A stretch of DNA of 64,000 bases, from contig SCRM01000005.1 in the NCBI GenBank assembly GCA_004298045.1, positions 62,001-126,000 on the forward strand, read 5' to 3'. Positions 8,681-17,135 of the stretch are shown here, one piece after another (positions within the stretch are counted from its first letter, which is position 1; each line of letters begins with the position of its first letter). Below the pieces are notes generated by a model. The model did not search any database. It was given only the letters and a program-made list of their open reading frames with translations, and was not told where the DNA came from. The stretch comes from Rhodanobacter sp. (lineage in GTDB: Bacteria; Pseudomonadota; Gammaproteobacteria; Xanthomonadales; Rhodanobacteraceae). The position numbers were made by a program, and so were the translations under genes.

Positions 8681-9799
8681 TCACGCGGTTGTCGGCGGCC
8701 ATCGGATACCGGCAGGTGGCGCCACCAGGTCGTCGCCAATGGCATTGGCCAACGTCCCCGACGCATACCCCGCCAACGCCCGCACATGCGCCCATACCGA
8801 CTGGTCGACGGTTTCGTTGACGCCGGTGCCGAAGGTGCGGTTGAAGGGGCGGTGGAAAAGTTGGTAAAGGCCGCCCAGGAATTCGGCATAGGAGTTGCGC
8901 GGGATGGCGGCAACGGCGTCTGCGGGAACCAGCGGAGCGGTGCTGGCGAGGCCAGCGGCTTGGGCTTTGGCTTGCAGCCATGCCAGCGGCAGATCGGGCA
9001 GGAGGTCGGGAGTGTGGCCGGCGCCGTCGTGGGCGTAGCCGCCGCCGATGTCGCTGTGGGAGCCGACGAACCAGCGCTGTTCGACGTCGATCTGTTCGGG
9101 TTTCCTGGCGGTGCGGGATTCGCCCGGCGCCATGGTCGCGGGGTAGCGCATCCACTTGGTCGGTTTGAAATTGGCGCGATGTTCGTCCAGCGCCAACGCC
9201 TGATAGGCGTATTGCACGATGCGGGAGAGGTCGGTGTCATGGAACTGGTAGCGCTTGCGCGAAAACGGTACCCACGCGGCGGTGTCGGGGATGCCGAGAT
9301 CGCCGACCGTGTCCCAGACACCGATGAAGCGGATGCGGGTTTCGACCGATCGTGCCGCGCGCCAGGCCCGCGCGGCATCGTCGCCGGGCTTGACCTGGGT
9401 GTCGCGGTAGAACGCGTAGGCCGCGTCGACGCCCGCCGCATCCGCGCTGCGCAGCAGGCCGCATTTGCGAATCATGCCGCCCAGACTGCGCGCGGTGAAC
9501 GCGCCGCGGCTGAAGCCGATGAGGTAGAGGGCATCGCCGGGGGCGAACGTTTCGCTCAGCCAGCGGTAGCCGTCCTTGATGTTGGCGGACAGGCCATAGC
9601 CGAACGCGCCGCCGATGAGGTGGCCGATCAGGTGGCCGATGCCGTGTCCGGTGCCGACCCCGGGCAGGTAATTGACCACTTGCGGGTTGCCGGCGGCGTC
9701 GCGCGGCGCGATCAACCGGCAGAAGCGCTCGACGTTGGTGCCGGATTCCGGCCGACTCCAGGTGCCGTCAAACAGCGCGACGAGGTTGCGCGTGGCCAT
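8681..9799 (-). CDS. DUF2235 alpha/beta-hydrolase (Tle1-like phospholipase fold)
   Basis: A 372-residue DUF2235 protein. The nucleophile elbow is GFSRGAF with Ser97. Likely triad partners are the Asp in GVWDTVGDLG and the His in FVGSHSDIGGGY. The N-terminal LVALFDGTW is the family start. The same fold is used by type VI secretion phospholipase effectors (Tle1), but here there is no VgrG, PAAR, adaptor or immunity gene nearby and no signal peptide, so a housekeeping or unknown hydrolase is the safer call. The start at 9799 has GGGAGG about 6 bases upstream. Between this gene's end and the riboswitch (8401-8680) I see no gene, only a duplicated TGGCCCTGGATG string. Confidence 0.85.
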   Translation of the reverse strand: MATRNLVALFDGTWSRPESGTNVERFCRLIAPRDAAGNPQVVNYLPGVGTGHGIGHLIGHLIGGAFGYGLSANIKDGYRWLSETFAPGDALYLIGFSRGAFTARSLGGMIRKCGLLRSADAAGVDAAYAFYRDTQVKPGDDAARAWRAARSVETRIRFIGVWDTVGDLGIPDTAAWVPFSRKRYQFHDTDLSRIVQYAYQALALDEHRANFKPTKWMRYPATMAPGESRTARKPEQIDVEQRWFVGSHSDIGGGYAHDGAGHTPDLLPDLPLAWLQAKAQAAGLASTAPLVPADAVAAIPRNSYAEFLGGLYQLFHRPFNRTFGTGVNETVDQSVWAHVRALAGYASGTLANAIGDDLVAPPAGIRWPPTTA

Positions 9800-9938
9800 G
9801 GACCGCCTCCCGGTGGTCGGGCGAAAGCCCGAGCCGCATGGCGGAAGCGTAGCGGGTTTTGCCGGCACGGCGGATTGAACCCGATCTGCATTCGGTCCAT
9901 GAAGGCGTCGCCTGCGTGCACCACGCTTTTGATCTGCC

Positions 9939-9971
9939 GTATCCCCCATCCGGTATCCACCATCCCGGCTC
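9939..9971. repeat. Xanthomonad-type intergenic repeat
   Basis: Imperfect units ATCCCCCATCCGG and ATCCACCATCCCGGC, like those at 2580 and 26536. It sits in the 288-bp gap (9800-10087) upstream of the DUF2235 gene. Confidence 0.65.
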
Positions 9972-9989
9972 GCCGGAATGAATTCCGGC
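9972..9989. repeat. 8-bp perfect inverted repeat GCCGGAAT-GA-ATTCCGGC
   Basis: GCCGGAAT (9972-9979) and ATTCCGGC (9982-9989) are separated by two bases, directly after the ATCCC repeat. It is too tight for a stable RNA hairpin, so a REP-like element or operator is possible; no function is assigned. Confidence 0.5.
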
Positions 9990-10036
9990 CTACGGGCGGG
10001 TCAGGCGGGCAGCAGCAAACTCGCGCGGTCAGTCCT

Positions 10037-10083
10037 TCCCGAATGCCGCATGCCGAATGCCGAATCCCGAATCCCGGCATTCC
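10037..10083. repeat. Xanthomonad-type intergenic repeat (GAATGCC/GAATCCC units)
   Basis: Tandem imperfect units CCGAATGCCGCATG, CCGAATGCCGAATCC and CGAATCCCGGCATTCC end four bases before the stop of the HExxH gene. Related units occur at five other gaps in the window. Confidence 0.65.
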
Positions 10084-10087
10084 AGCA

Positions 10088-10588
10088 TCACGGCACCCGC
10101 GGTGCGCCTTCGACGGTGAGCAGGCGGTGTTCGATCAGCCAATTGCGGGCGTTTTCGGCATCGTGCTCGAACCAGGCGCGCGCGCTGCCGAGGCGAAAGC
10201 TGTAGCCCCAGCGATCCATGTCGGCGAAGGCGCGCGCGCGGCCAAAACCGGGCAGCTCGTCGGCGAGCACGATCTGCAGGTAGCAGGTGGCGTCTTCCTC
10301 GGCGAGGGAGTCGGTGGCGTCGGTGTGCACCTTGGCGCGCACTTCGGGCGGCAGCACGATGAGGTGGCAGGATTCGTGCAACAGCGAATGCAGCGGCGTG
10401 GCAGCGCGCGCGTAGACGTTGCTGGCGATGATGCCAGCCTCGTCGTCGCCCCAGTAGCTGCCGGGGATCGGCGCGTCGGCGGGTACTTCATGCAGCGTGA
10501 GGTGGTAGCGCGCAAGCAGGGCGCGCGGCGCATCGAAGCCGATGTCGGCAAGGCGCAACACGGCGGCGTCGGCGGTGGAGTCGGTCAT
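10088..10588 (-). CDS. Small putative zinc-metalloprotease-like protein (HExxH), unknown
   Basis: A 166-residue soluble protein with HESCH at 71-75 inside LHSLLHESCHLIVLPPE, a textbook HExxH zinc-binding helix, followed by an acidic helix (SLAEEDATCYLQIVLAD) that could supply the third ligand. The arrangement resembles ImmA/IrrE-type minimal gluzincins, but I do not recognise the family, so a proteolytic role is inference. No signal peptide. The start MTDSTADAAV at 10588 was chosen because the longer frame overlaps minE with low-complexity sequence. It lies 34 bp downstream of minE on the same strand and may be co-transcribed with the min operon. Confidence 0.7.
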   Translation of the reverse strand: MTDSTADAAVLRLADIGFDAPRALLARYHLTLHEVPADAPIPGSYWGDDEAGIIASNVYARAATPLHSLLHESCHLIVLPPEVRAKVHTDATDSLAEEDATCYLQIVLADELPGFGRARAFADMDRWGYSFRLGSARAWFEHDAENARNWLIEHRLLTVEGAPRVP

Positions 10589-10622
10589 GGGGCAGGCCGC
10601 GCCGTAGCGGCACGGCGGCAGA

Positions 10623-10901
10623 TCAGGTGGCGGCGGGTGTCGGCGCGGTTTTGCCTTCGGGCAGGGCGACCGAAAGCTCAAGCACCTCGTGGCCGCTGTC
10701 GCGTTCGAGGTTGATGTTGATTGCCTCGATGTCGACGTGCACGTATTTCTTGATGACTTCGAGCAGTTCGTTGCGCATCAGCGGCAGGTAGTCGGGGGCG
10801 CCGCGGTTGGAACGCTCCTGCGCGACGATGATGCGCAGGCGCTCGCGCGCCACGCCGGCGGTGTTTTCGGGTTTGCGCCGCAGAAAGTCCAGGATACCCA
10901 T
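10623..10901 (-). CDS. minE: Cell division topological specificity factor MinE
   Basis: 92 residues, normal length. MinE stimulates the MinD ATPase and drives pole-to-pole oscillation, so the MinCD inhibitor is lowest at midcell. The N-terminal amphipathic membrane and MinD-binding segment ([10 protein letters not shown], then [12 protein letters not shown]) and the C-terminal dimerisation beta-domain ([19 protein letters not shown]) are both present. The tail is extended by a short Ala/Pro-Thr stretch. GGAGG overlaps the end of minD and lies 8 bases before the ATG, indicating operon expression with minC and minD. Confidence 0.97.
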   Translation of the reverse strand: MGILDFLRRKPENTAGVARERLRIIVAQERSNRGAPDYLPLMRNELLEVIKKYVHVDIEAININLERDSGHEVLELSVALPEGKTAPTPAAT

Positions 10902-10905
10902 GGCC

Positions 10906-11721
10906 TCAGCCTCCGAATACGCGCTGCAGAAAGCCCTTTTTCGGTACTTCGAGGAAACGCATCGCGCGCTCCTCGCCGAGAATGCGGGCCACGGTGTCGC
11001 TATAGGCCTGGCCGGCGTTCGAGGCTTCGTCGAGAATCACCGGCACGCCGGCGTTGGAAGCCGCCAGCACGCGCTCGGACTCGGGAATGACCCCCACCAC
11101 GCTGATGCCGAGGATTTCCTCCACGTCCTTGATGCTCAGCATGTCGCCGTTGGCGACCCGCGCCGGGCTGTAGCGGGTGAGCAGCAGATGCTGCTTGACG
11201 GTGGGGTCGCCGTGCTCGGCGTGGCGGGTCTTGCTGGCCAGCAGGCCGAGGATGCGGTCGGAGTCGCGCACCGAGGACACTTCGGGGTTGACCACCACCA
11301 CCGCCTGGTCGGCGAAGTACATCGCCAGGTGGGCGCCTTTTTCGATGCCGGCCGGCGAGTCGCAGACGACGTAGTCGAACCCATCCTCGGAGAGGCCATC
11401 GAGCACCTTCTGCACGCCCTCTTGCGTCAGGGCGTCCTTGTCGCGGGTCTGGCTGGCGGCCAGTACGTAGAGGTTTTCGTGGCGCTTGTCGCGGATCAAC
11501 GCCTGTCTGAGCGTGGCTTCGCCGTGGATCACGTTGACGAAGTCGTACACCACGCGGCGCTCGCAACCCATGATGAGATCAAGGTTGCGCAGGCCGACAT
11601 CGAAGTCGATCACCGCAACCTTCTTGCCCGCGCGCGCGAGGCCGGTGGCGAGCGAGGCGCTGGTCGTGGTCTTGCCGACGCCGCCCTTGCCCGAGGTGAC
11701 AACAATGATTTCAGCAGTCAA
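10906..11721 (-). CDS. minD: Septum site-determining ATPase MinD
   Basis: 271 residues. MinD is a membrane-binding ATPase that recruits MinC. The deviant Walker A motif [13 protein letters not shown] lies at the N-terminus, switch motifs include [10 protein letters not shown] and CDSPAGIE, and the C-terminal amphipathic membrane-targeting helix is [11 protein letters not shown]. The start is TTG at 11721 (reading [14 protein letters not shown]): GGGAG lies 8 bases upstream and homologues begin at this point, whereas the upstream in-frame codons encode low-quality sequence overlapping the minC-minD spacer. Second gene of GNAT-minC-minD-minE. Confidence 0.97.
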   Translation of the reverse strand: MTAEIIVVTSGKGGVGKTTTSASLATGLARAGKKVAVIDFDVGLRNLDLIMGCERRVVYDFVNVIHGEATLRQALIRDKRHENLYVLAASQTRDKDALTQEGVQKVLDGLSEDGFDYVVCDSPAGIEKGAHLAMYFADQAVVVVNPEVSSVRDSDRILGLLASKTRHAEHGDPTVKQHLLLTRYSPARVANGDMLSIKDVEEILGISVVGVIPESERVLAASNAGVPVILDEASNAGQAYSDTVARILGEERAMRFLEVPKKGFLQRVFGG

Positions 11722-11774
11722 GGATCCATCTCCCGGGGTGTTCTTGTCGTTGTGTTTGCTGCACCTGCGGCCAC

Positions 11775-12530
11775 TTACAGTTTGGCCAGCAGAAGTTTCT
11801 CGCCGTCGAGCCAGCATCGCACGGATTGGCCTTCGAGGTCTTTCTGCATCTGCTCGAACACGCGGTAATGGCCGGCAATGGCGACCAGTTCGGCGTGGAA
11901 ATCGTGCACGTGGATCCGTGCGCTGGTGTTGCCCTGGGCGCCGGCCATGGCCCGGCCGCGCAGGCTGCCGTAGATGTGCACGTCGCCATCGGCAATCACC
12001 TCGGCGCCATTGGCGACGGTGCCGGTGATGACCAAGTCACCGCCTTGCGCGTACACCTGCTGGCCCGAGCGCACGGTGCCGTCGTGGTGCAGCGTACTGG
12101 CCAGAGACGCGGCTGGCTCGGTGGGCTCGCGCGGTGGCAGTTCCGGCGCGGTCGCATGCCGTGGCGTGGATTGGGGTGCCGCGGTTGCCGGCTCGTAGGC
12201 GGCGCGGAACTTGGCAATCAGTGGCAGCCCCATGCGACGTGCGAGCGCCTCGGTCTCGCTGGTGCCGTAGGCGAGGCCGACCGGCAGCATGCCGGCACTG
12301 CGTACCGCTTCGAGCAGCGCGTCCACGGCGCCGTCATCCGGCAGTGCCGACAGGTGGCTCAGGTCAAGCACCACGGCGGTGCGGGTGAACAGCTGCGGCG
12401 CACTGTGCACGCGGTGTTCCAGCTCGGCGCACAGTGCCGCGGCGTCGGCGCGAAACACCCGTACGCAGGCCAGCCCCACTTGCCCAAAGCGCAGGTCACA
12501 GGCATCGGCGGTATCCGTGGTGGTGCTCAT
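11775..12530 (-). CDS. minC: Septum site-determining protein MinC
   Basis: 251 residues. MinC inhibits FtsZ assembly away from midcell. The N-terminal FtsZ-interacting domain (about 1-105) is followed by a Pro/Ala-rich linker (120-150). The C-terminal beta-helix, which binds MinD and dimerises, has the conserved GGDLVITGTVANGAEVIADGDVHIYG signature split across rungs and RGRAMAGAQGN. The ATG at 12530 overlaps the GNAT gene stop by four bases (ATGA), so its translation is probably coupled to the acetyltransferase. Confidence 0.95.
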   Translation of the reverse strand: MSTTTDTADACDLRFGQVGLACVRVFRADAAALCAELEHRVHSAPQLFTRTAVVLDLSHLSALPDDGAVDALLEAVRSAGMLPVGLAYGTSETEALARRMGLPLIAKFRAAYEPATAAPQSTPRHATAPELPPREPTEPAASLASTLHHDGTVRSGQQVYAQGGDLVITGTVANGAEVIADGDVHIYGSLRGRAMAGAQGNTSARIHVHDFHAELVAIAGHYRVFEQMQKDLEGQSVRCWLDGEKLLLAKL

Positions 12531-13135
12531 GCGCGAGGGGTTCCGGTAGGCAGCGACGCGGGGGAAGTATGGGAGCGTTCGGCCAGCCACGGCACCTTGG
12601 GCAGGCCGTCGTGGGCCAGCCAACGATCGCGCACATAGGCGAAGCTCGGCAACTCCTTGGCGAGCAGGCTCACCAGCGGACCATCGTCGCCCATGCGTTG
12701 CTGGCCCACTTCCTGAAAGCCGTAGGTGCCGTGGAACAGGATGACGACGTCGTTGCGCGGCTCGAGAAACACCTCGCAGGCCAACAGCGGCACGCGCACC
12801 TCGGCAAAGCTGGTGACGTCGCAATAAAACACCCGGCCCAGCCCGTGGCGACGGTAGGCATTGGCGATGACGATGCGGTCGATGTAGACGAAGGCGTCGT
12901 AGCGCTTGCCGAACCAGCGGTAGTTGGGACTGGTGTAGCCGCCGCCCTCGCGCAACGCGATCAGGAAGCCGGCGAGCCGGCCGTCGATCTCGGCGACGCG
13001 GAAGTAGTCCGCATGGTCGAAGAAATAGCGCAGGCGCACGGCGTCGAGCGCAAGGATGGATTTACCGGCGGCGTTGTTGAGCGCGAGCACCGCGTCCAGA
13101 TCGTGTTCGCCGACGTCGCGGATGGCGAGGGCCAT
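12527..13135 (-). CDS. GNAT family N-acetyltransferase, first gene of the min operon
   Basis: A 202-residue GNAT protein. The acetyl-CoA-binding motif A is visible as VYIDRIVIANAYRRHGLGRVFY (R/Q-x-x-G-x-G/A), with a following FLEPRNDVVILFHGTYGFQEVG motif B region. Substrate unknown; N-terminal or small-molecule acetylation are both possible. It overlaps minC by four bases and is the promoter-proximal gene of the min cluster, so its expression is tied to division-site placement. Not truncated; the C-terminal 15 residues are a low-complexity tail encoded partly in the overlap. Confidence 0.85.
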   Translation of the reverse strand: MALAIRDVGEHDLDAVLALNNAAGKSILALDAVRLRYFFDHADYFRVAEIDGRLAGFLIALREGGGYTSPNYRWFGKRYDAFVYIDRIVIANAYRRHGLGRVFYCDVTSFAEVRVPLLACEVFLEPRNDVVILFHGTYGFQEVGQQRMGDDGPLVSLLAKELPSFAYVRDRWLAHDGLPKVPWLAERSHTSPASLPTGTPRA

Positions 13136-13317
13136 GCGTTGCTCCGCAAGGGTGGGACAGTGCCGATCGCGCTGGCGCGCTTCGGCAACGGCGCATTATG
13201 CCATGTGCACCCGGGCGGCACACCGACCCACGCCGGATTCGCGCCATCGCCCGTCGCGTTCGGCACGGGTGACTTTTTGCGCATATCGCGCCGCGAACGA
13301 GCGCTTATCATGCCGGC

Positions 13318-14541
13318 ATGTCGTGGATGAACTTCAACCACATTCGGCTGTTGCGCTACACCGGGCTGTTCACCTGCGTGTGTGTGTCGCTGCCGCTCTT
13401 GCAGCTCCTGCCGAACAACTGGGGCGTGCGCGTGGGCGTGCGCTCGCCCGAAGTGAGCATTCTTTCCGACGTGGTATTTGCCATCACCTATCTCGCGCTG
13501 ACCAGCCGCGCCGGCATGACCGCGCAAGGGTGGCGCGCGATGAGCGTGCGGCTGGCCGGCCTGCTGGTGCTGACCGGCTCGGCGCTGGTCATGGGTTGGG
13601 CCAGCCGCAGCGGGTTGTCGGCGATGCTGATGGTGGTGATCTCGGTGGTGCTGCCGTGGCAGTTGCCGACGCTGGTGGGCGTGGTGTGGATGCTCGGCCA
13701 GAACTTCCTGCTGATGCCGCTGATCGCCAGCTACATGGGCTGGTCGCTCGGCACCGCGTTTTTGCAGGTGTGCATGTACCTCGGCATCTGCGCGATGGCG
13801 TTCATCGCCTCGCTGGTCGCCAGCCGCCAGGCCGAGGAGCGCGAGGTGCAGCGCCGGCTCAACGCCGAACTGCGGGCCACGCGCGCGCTGCTCGCCGAAT
13901 CCACCCGGATCGCCGAGCGCATGCGCATCGCGCGCGAGCTGCACGACCTCATCGGCCACCACCTGACCGCGCTCAGCCTGAATCTCGAGGTGGCCAGCCA
14001 CGTGTGCAACGAGGAAGCCAACGTGCATGTGCGCAAGGCGCAGGCCACCGCCAAGCATTTGCTGGCCGACGTGCGCGAAGCGGTGAGCGAGCTGCGGCAG
14101 GACGACGCCATCGATCTCACGCAGGCCTTGCGCAGCCTGGTCGAAGGTGTGCCCGGGCTGCAGGTGCACGTGGTGATGCCGCCGCGTTTCAGCGTGGAAG
14201 ACCCGCGCCGCGCGCAGGTCTTGCTGCGCTGCGCGCAGGAGATCATCACCAACACCGCGCGCCACGCCGGTGCGCGCAACCTGTGGCTCACTTTCGCGTT
14301 TGCCGGGCCAAATCTGGTGGGCCTGCACGCGCGCGACGATGGCCGCGGCGCGGAGCAGGCGGAGGCCGGCAACGGGCTTTCCGGCATGCGCGAGCGGTTG
14401 GCCGAGTTTGGCGGCAGCATGGCGCTGGAAACCGCGCCGGGCGAAGGCTTTGCGCTCACCGTGCGCCTGCCCTTGGGCGAGGAGCTGGCGCTGGCGCACG
14501 CGCCGTTGCGGGTGGAGCCGCCGGCATTGGGCGTGCCGTGA
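13318..14541 (+). CDS. Sensor histidine kinase (HisKA_3, DesK/NarL type)
   Basis: A 407-residue membrane kinase. Residues 10-170 contain about five hydrophobic helices with no large extracytoplasmic sensor, so it probably senses the membrane or an intramembrane signal, as DesK does. The dimerisation-phosphoacceptor segment is RMRIARELHDLIGHHLTALS with His209; the ATPase domain has an N-box (EIITNTARHAG), the DDGRGA G1 motif and GLSGMRERL. The response-regulator gene follows after 151 bp. No strong ribosome site is visible; the start is chosen because it opens just before the first helix and 182 bp from the divergent min operon. Confidence 0.93.
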   Translation: MSWMNFNHIRLLRYTGLFTCVCVSLPLLQLLPNNWGVRVGVRSPEVSILSDVVFAITYLALTSRAGMTAQGWRAMSVRLAGLLVLTGSALVMGWASRSGLSAMLMVVISVVLPWQLPTLVGVVWMLGQNFLLMPLIASYMGWSLGTAFLQVCMYLGICAMAFIASLVASRQAEEREVQRRLNAELRATRALLAESTRIAERMRIARELHDLIGHHLTALSLNLEVASHVCNEEANVHVRKAQATAKHLLADVREAVSELRQDDAIDLTQALRSLVEGVPGLQVHVVMPPRFSVEDPRRAQVLLRCAQEIITNTARHAGARNLWLTFAFAGPNLVGLHARDDGRGAEQAEAGNGLSGMRERLAEFGGSMALETAPGEGFALTVRLPLGEELALAHAPLRVEPPALGVP

Positions 14542-14692
14542 CCGCGGGCCACCCATGGCACCGATGCCGCGTGCAAGAATGCGCGGGTTCGACGGCCGTG
14601 CGCGGCGCGAACGTGCATGGCTCGCCCGGCCGATGCACTGCATCCGGCCTGCCGCAGCGCGACCGCGACGACCACCGCAGCGAGGACCCGTG

Positions 14693-15334
14693 ATGATTTC
14701 CGTCTGTCTCGTCGATGACCAAAATCTGGTGCGCCAGGGTATCCGCTCGCTGCTCGATCTGGCGCCGGACATCCGCGTGGTCGCCGAGTGCGCCGATGGC
14801 GCGCAGGCAGTGCTGGATATTCCGCGCATCAAGCCCGACGTGGTGCTGCTCGACCTGCGCATGCCCAACATGAGCGGGCTCGAAGTGCTGCAGACCCTGT
14901 CGGCGCGCAACGAGCTGCGGCCCACCATCATCCTCACCACGTTCGACGACGACCAGCTCGTGCTGCAGGGGCTCAAGGCTGGCGCGCGCGGGTATCTCCT
15001 GAAGGACGTCTCGCTCGAACAGCTGGTGGAAGCGGTGCACGTGGTGGCCGGCGGCGGCTCGCTGGTGGCGCCGATGGTCACCCAGCGCCTGATGGCGGGG
15101 GTCGGCCGCATGCAGAACCAGTTCACCAGCCTGCAGCAGCCGGACCCCTTGACCGAGCGCGAGACCGAGATCCTGCGCCTGCTTTCCGGCGGCTACTCCA
15201 ACAAGGAGATCGCCAATTCGCTCAAGGTGGCCGAGGGCACGGTGAAAAACCACGTGTCCAACATTCTCTCCAAACTCGGCGTGCGCGACCGCACGCGCGC
15301 CGTGCTCAAGGCGCTGGAACTGGGCATCGTGTGA
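14693..15334 (+). CDS. NarL/FixJ family response regulator
   Basis: 213 residues. The receiver domain has phosphoacceptor Asp54 in VVLLDLRMPNMSG, an acidic pair (VDD at 7-9), Thr in ILTTF, and Lys in YLLKDVS. The C-terminal LuxR-type DNA-binding domain starts at LTERETEILRLLSGGYSNKE, with recognition helix VAEGTVKNHVSNILSKL. It is the obvious partner of the upstream HisKA_3 kinase. ATG at 14693 follows GAGGA by about 7 bases; an in-frame GTG directly precedes it. Target genes cannot be read, though the SRPBCC gene downstream (257 bp) is a candidate. Confidence 0.95.
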   Translation: MISVCLVDDQNLVRQGIRSLLDLAPDIRVVAECADGAQAVLDIPRIKPDVVLLDLRMPNMSGLEVLQTLSARNELRPTIILTTFDDDQLVLQGLKAGARGYLLKDVSLEQLVEAVHVVAGGGSLVAPMVTQRLMAGVGRMQNQFTSLQQPDPLTERETEILRLLSGGYSNKEIANSLKVAEGTVKNHVSNILSKLGVRDRTRAVLKALELGIV

Positions 15335-15590
15335 GCCGCGGGCTGCGCGAACCATGCGCCGGCGCATGCTTTGGCGCCGGTCGCAAAGCACGCCGTCACG
15401 CGGGTTTGTGGCCGTCCAAATATCGCCTATGGGCGTGATGGCGTTCCGGCCCTTGAGCGGTTACCATCCGTTCCTTCGGCGTATGCCGACCCCCGGTGCA
15501 CTTCACCGCCATCGAGCCGCGGCACGACTCGCGCGCTGGCTGGGGCACCCCTGAGAGTACCGCGTACAGACGCTCGGAGACCTTGGAATC

Positions 15591-17030
15591 ATGCGTGTTC
15601 GTGTTCTTGAATTTCTCGTGGCGCTGGCGATCGTCGTCGGCATCGGCATCCTCGCCGCGATCATCATGCCGGGCAGTGGACACATCGAGCGCTCGCAGGT
15701 CATCAGCAAGGACATGCGTCAGGTTTACGACGTGCTGGACAATTTCCAGCGCCTGCCGGAGTACTCGGTGCTCGGCACCTACGACCGCGACATCAAATAC
15801 GCGTATGCGGGCAAGGCCTACGGCCCCGGCGCGGAGATCAACTGGACCAGCGCCGACCCGCGCGTGGGCAATGGTTCGTTGACGATCGACAGCGCCACGC
15901 CGAACTTCGACAAGATCGACGGCACGGTGAAGAGCGCCAAGATCGTCTGGGATCTCACCAACAGCTGGAAGGGCTACGACAAGACCTTCACCCTGGACCT
16001 CGAGCGTCAGGGCAACCGCAACCAGTTCACCAACGTCACCTGGTCGTATGACGTGACGTACGGCTGGAACCTCTACAACCGCTTCGCCAACCTGTATATC
16101 CACGGCGATCCGGATTCCTTCATCGAGTTCGGCCTGAACACGATGCAGAACATCCTGGCCTCGGTGCCGAATGTCGATTACAGCCAGCTCATTCCGTATA
16201 TCCGCCGGACCGAGCAGACCCCGGTGCTGCTGGTGCCGGCGTCGATCCAGCGCAAGGACGGCATCGAAGGCCTGGCTGCCACCGTCGGCAAGGCGGTCGC
16301 CCAGATCGAAGCCACGGCGAAGAAGCTCGGCGTCAACGTGACCGGCCCGCGCATCGTCTTCACCACCAACTACGGCGAAGAGACCTACACCTTCGACGTG
16401 GCGATGCCGATCGACTCCAGCACGCTCAACGTCAACGGCCAGACCCAGCAGCTCACGGCACCGATTCCGCCGGCAATCAATGCCGACTCCTCGGAGGATG
16501 ACAATTCGGCGAAGCAGGCCGCGGCCGATGCCGCGCTCAAGGTCGGCGACCACGACAAGTTCGGCCGCCTGATCGTCGATGGCCCGGTGCGCGCCACGCT
16601 GGCGTTCGGTGGTGCCGCGCTCGAGGCCCCGTGGAACGGCACTGCCGCCGGCGTGCCGCAGACCCGGGACATGCTCAAGGCCTACTCGCTGACCCATGGC
16701 TACAAGTTTGACGAAGTGGTGAACCGCCCGTACGACATCGAGGTCAAGCCCGAGGTCAAGGACGCGCAGGGCAACATCACCAGCTACGCCGAGTTCGACG
16801 TCTACCTGCCGCTCAGCCATGCACCGGAGCAGACCCCGGAGCAGAACGCCGGCATCAAGCAGCCGGTGCTGGAAGCGCCGGAGCCCAGCGCCGATGCAGC
16901 ACCGGCCCCGGCGTCCACCACCGCGGCACCGGAAGCCGCCAAACCCGAAGTGGCGAAGAAGCCGGCCGCAAAGGCCGAACGCAAGGCTGTGCACAAACCG
17001 GCCCGCAAGACCGAGCACAAGCGCCGCTGA
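15591..17030 (+). CDS. SRPBCC family membrane-anchored protein
   Basis: A 479-residue protein with an N-terminal signal anchor (about 5-27, LEFLVALAIVVGIGILAA) and an SRPBCC/polyketide-cyclase-like domain (about 30-190) containing QVYDVLDNFQRLPEYS. A second region (about 200-420) resembles a GyrI-like/effector-binding fold in outline. The Ala/Pro/Lys-rich tail (from about 430) is strongly basic (KKPAAKAERKAVHK...), possibly nucleic-acid, cell-wall or LPS binding. Function unknown; similar proteins are frequent in Xanthomonadales. The gene ends 29 bp before a strong terminator and so is probably monocistronic. The start has GGA 5 bases upstream. Confidence 0.75.
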   Translation: MRVRVLEFLVALAIVVGIGILAAIIMPGSGHIERSQVISKDMRQVYDVLDNFQRLPEYSVLGTYDRDIKYAYAGKAYGPGAEINWTSADPRVGNGSLTIDSATPNFDKIDGTVKSAKIVWDLTNSWKGYDKTFTLDLERQGNRNQFTNVTWSYDVTYGWNLYNRFANLYIHGDPDSFIEFGLNTMQNILASVPNVDYSQLIPYIRRTEQTPVLLVPASIQRKDGIEGLAATVGKAVAQIEATAKKLGVNVTGPRIVFTTNYGEETYTFDVAMPIDSSTLNVNGQTQQLTAPIPPAINADSSEDDNSAKQAAADAALKVGDHDKFGRLIVDGPVRATLAFGGAALEAPWNGTAAGVPQTRDMLKAYSLTHGYKFDEVVNRPYDIEVKPEVKDAQGNITSYAEFDVYLPLSHAPEQTPEQNAGIKQPVLEAPEPSADAAPAPASTTAAPEAAKPEVAKKPAAKAERKAVHKPARKTEHKRR

Positions 17031-17059
17031 GCGTTTCCGCCATCGACTTCGATCCAGCC

Positions 17060-17090
17060 ACGGCCCTTCTTCGGAAGGGCCGTTTCGTTT
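17060..17090 (+). terminator. Intrinsic terminator after the SRPBCC gene
   Basis: ACGGCCCTTC-TTCG-GAAGGGCCGT is a 10-bp perfect stem with a stable TTCG tetraloop, followed by TTCGTTT. It separates the SRPBCC gene from the ABC operon. Confidence 0.9.
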
Positions 17091-17135
17091 GCGTCTTTGC
17101 GTTACATTGCGGGCAGTGTTTTCACCAGCGTCTCC

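Noticed and set aside
8681-9799. DUF2235 protein as a type VI secretion phospholipase effector
   Set aside because: No VgrG, PAAR, adaptor or immunity gene is nearby and no secretion signal is visible.
13306-13318. TATCAT directly before the histidine kinase ATG as a leaderless promoter
   Set aside because: No -35 at 16-18 bp; only the -10-like hexamer is present.
12961-15126. 721-codon minus-strand frame across the two-component genes
   Set aside because: Low-complexity His/Arg/Gln-rich shadow; the kinase and regulator genes on the plus strand are intact.
15354-15367. ATGCGCCGGCGCAT palindrome after the response regulator as a terminator
   Set aside because: No loop and only a short T stretch; cannot form a convincing terminator hairpin.
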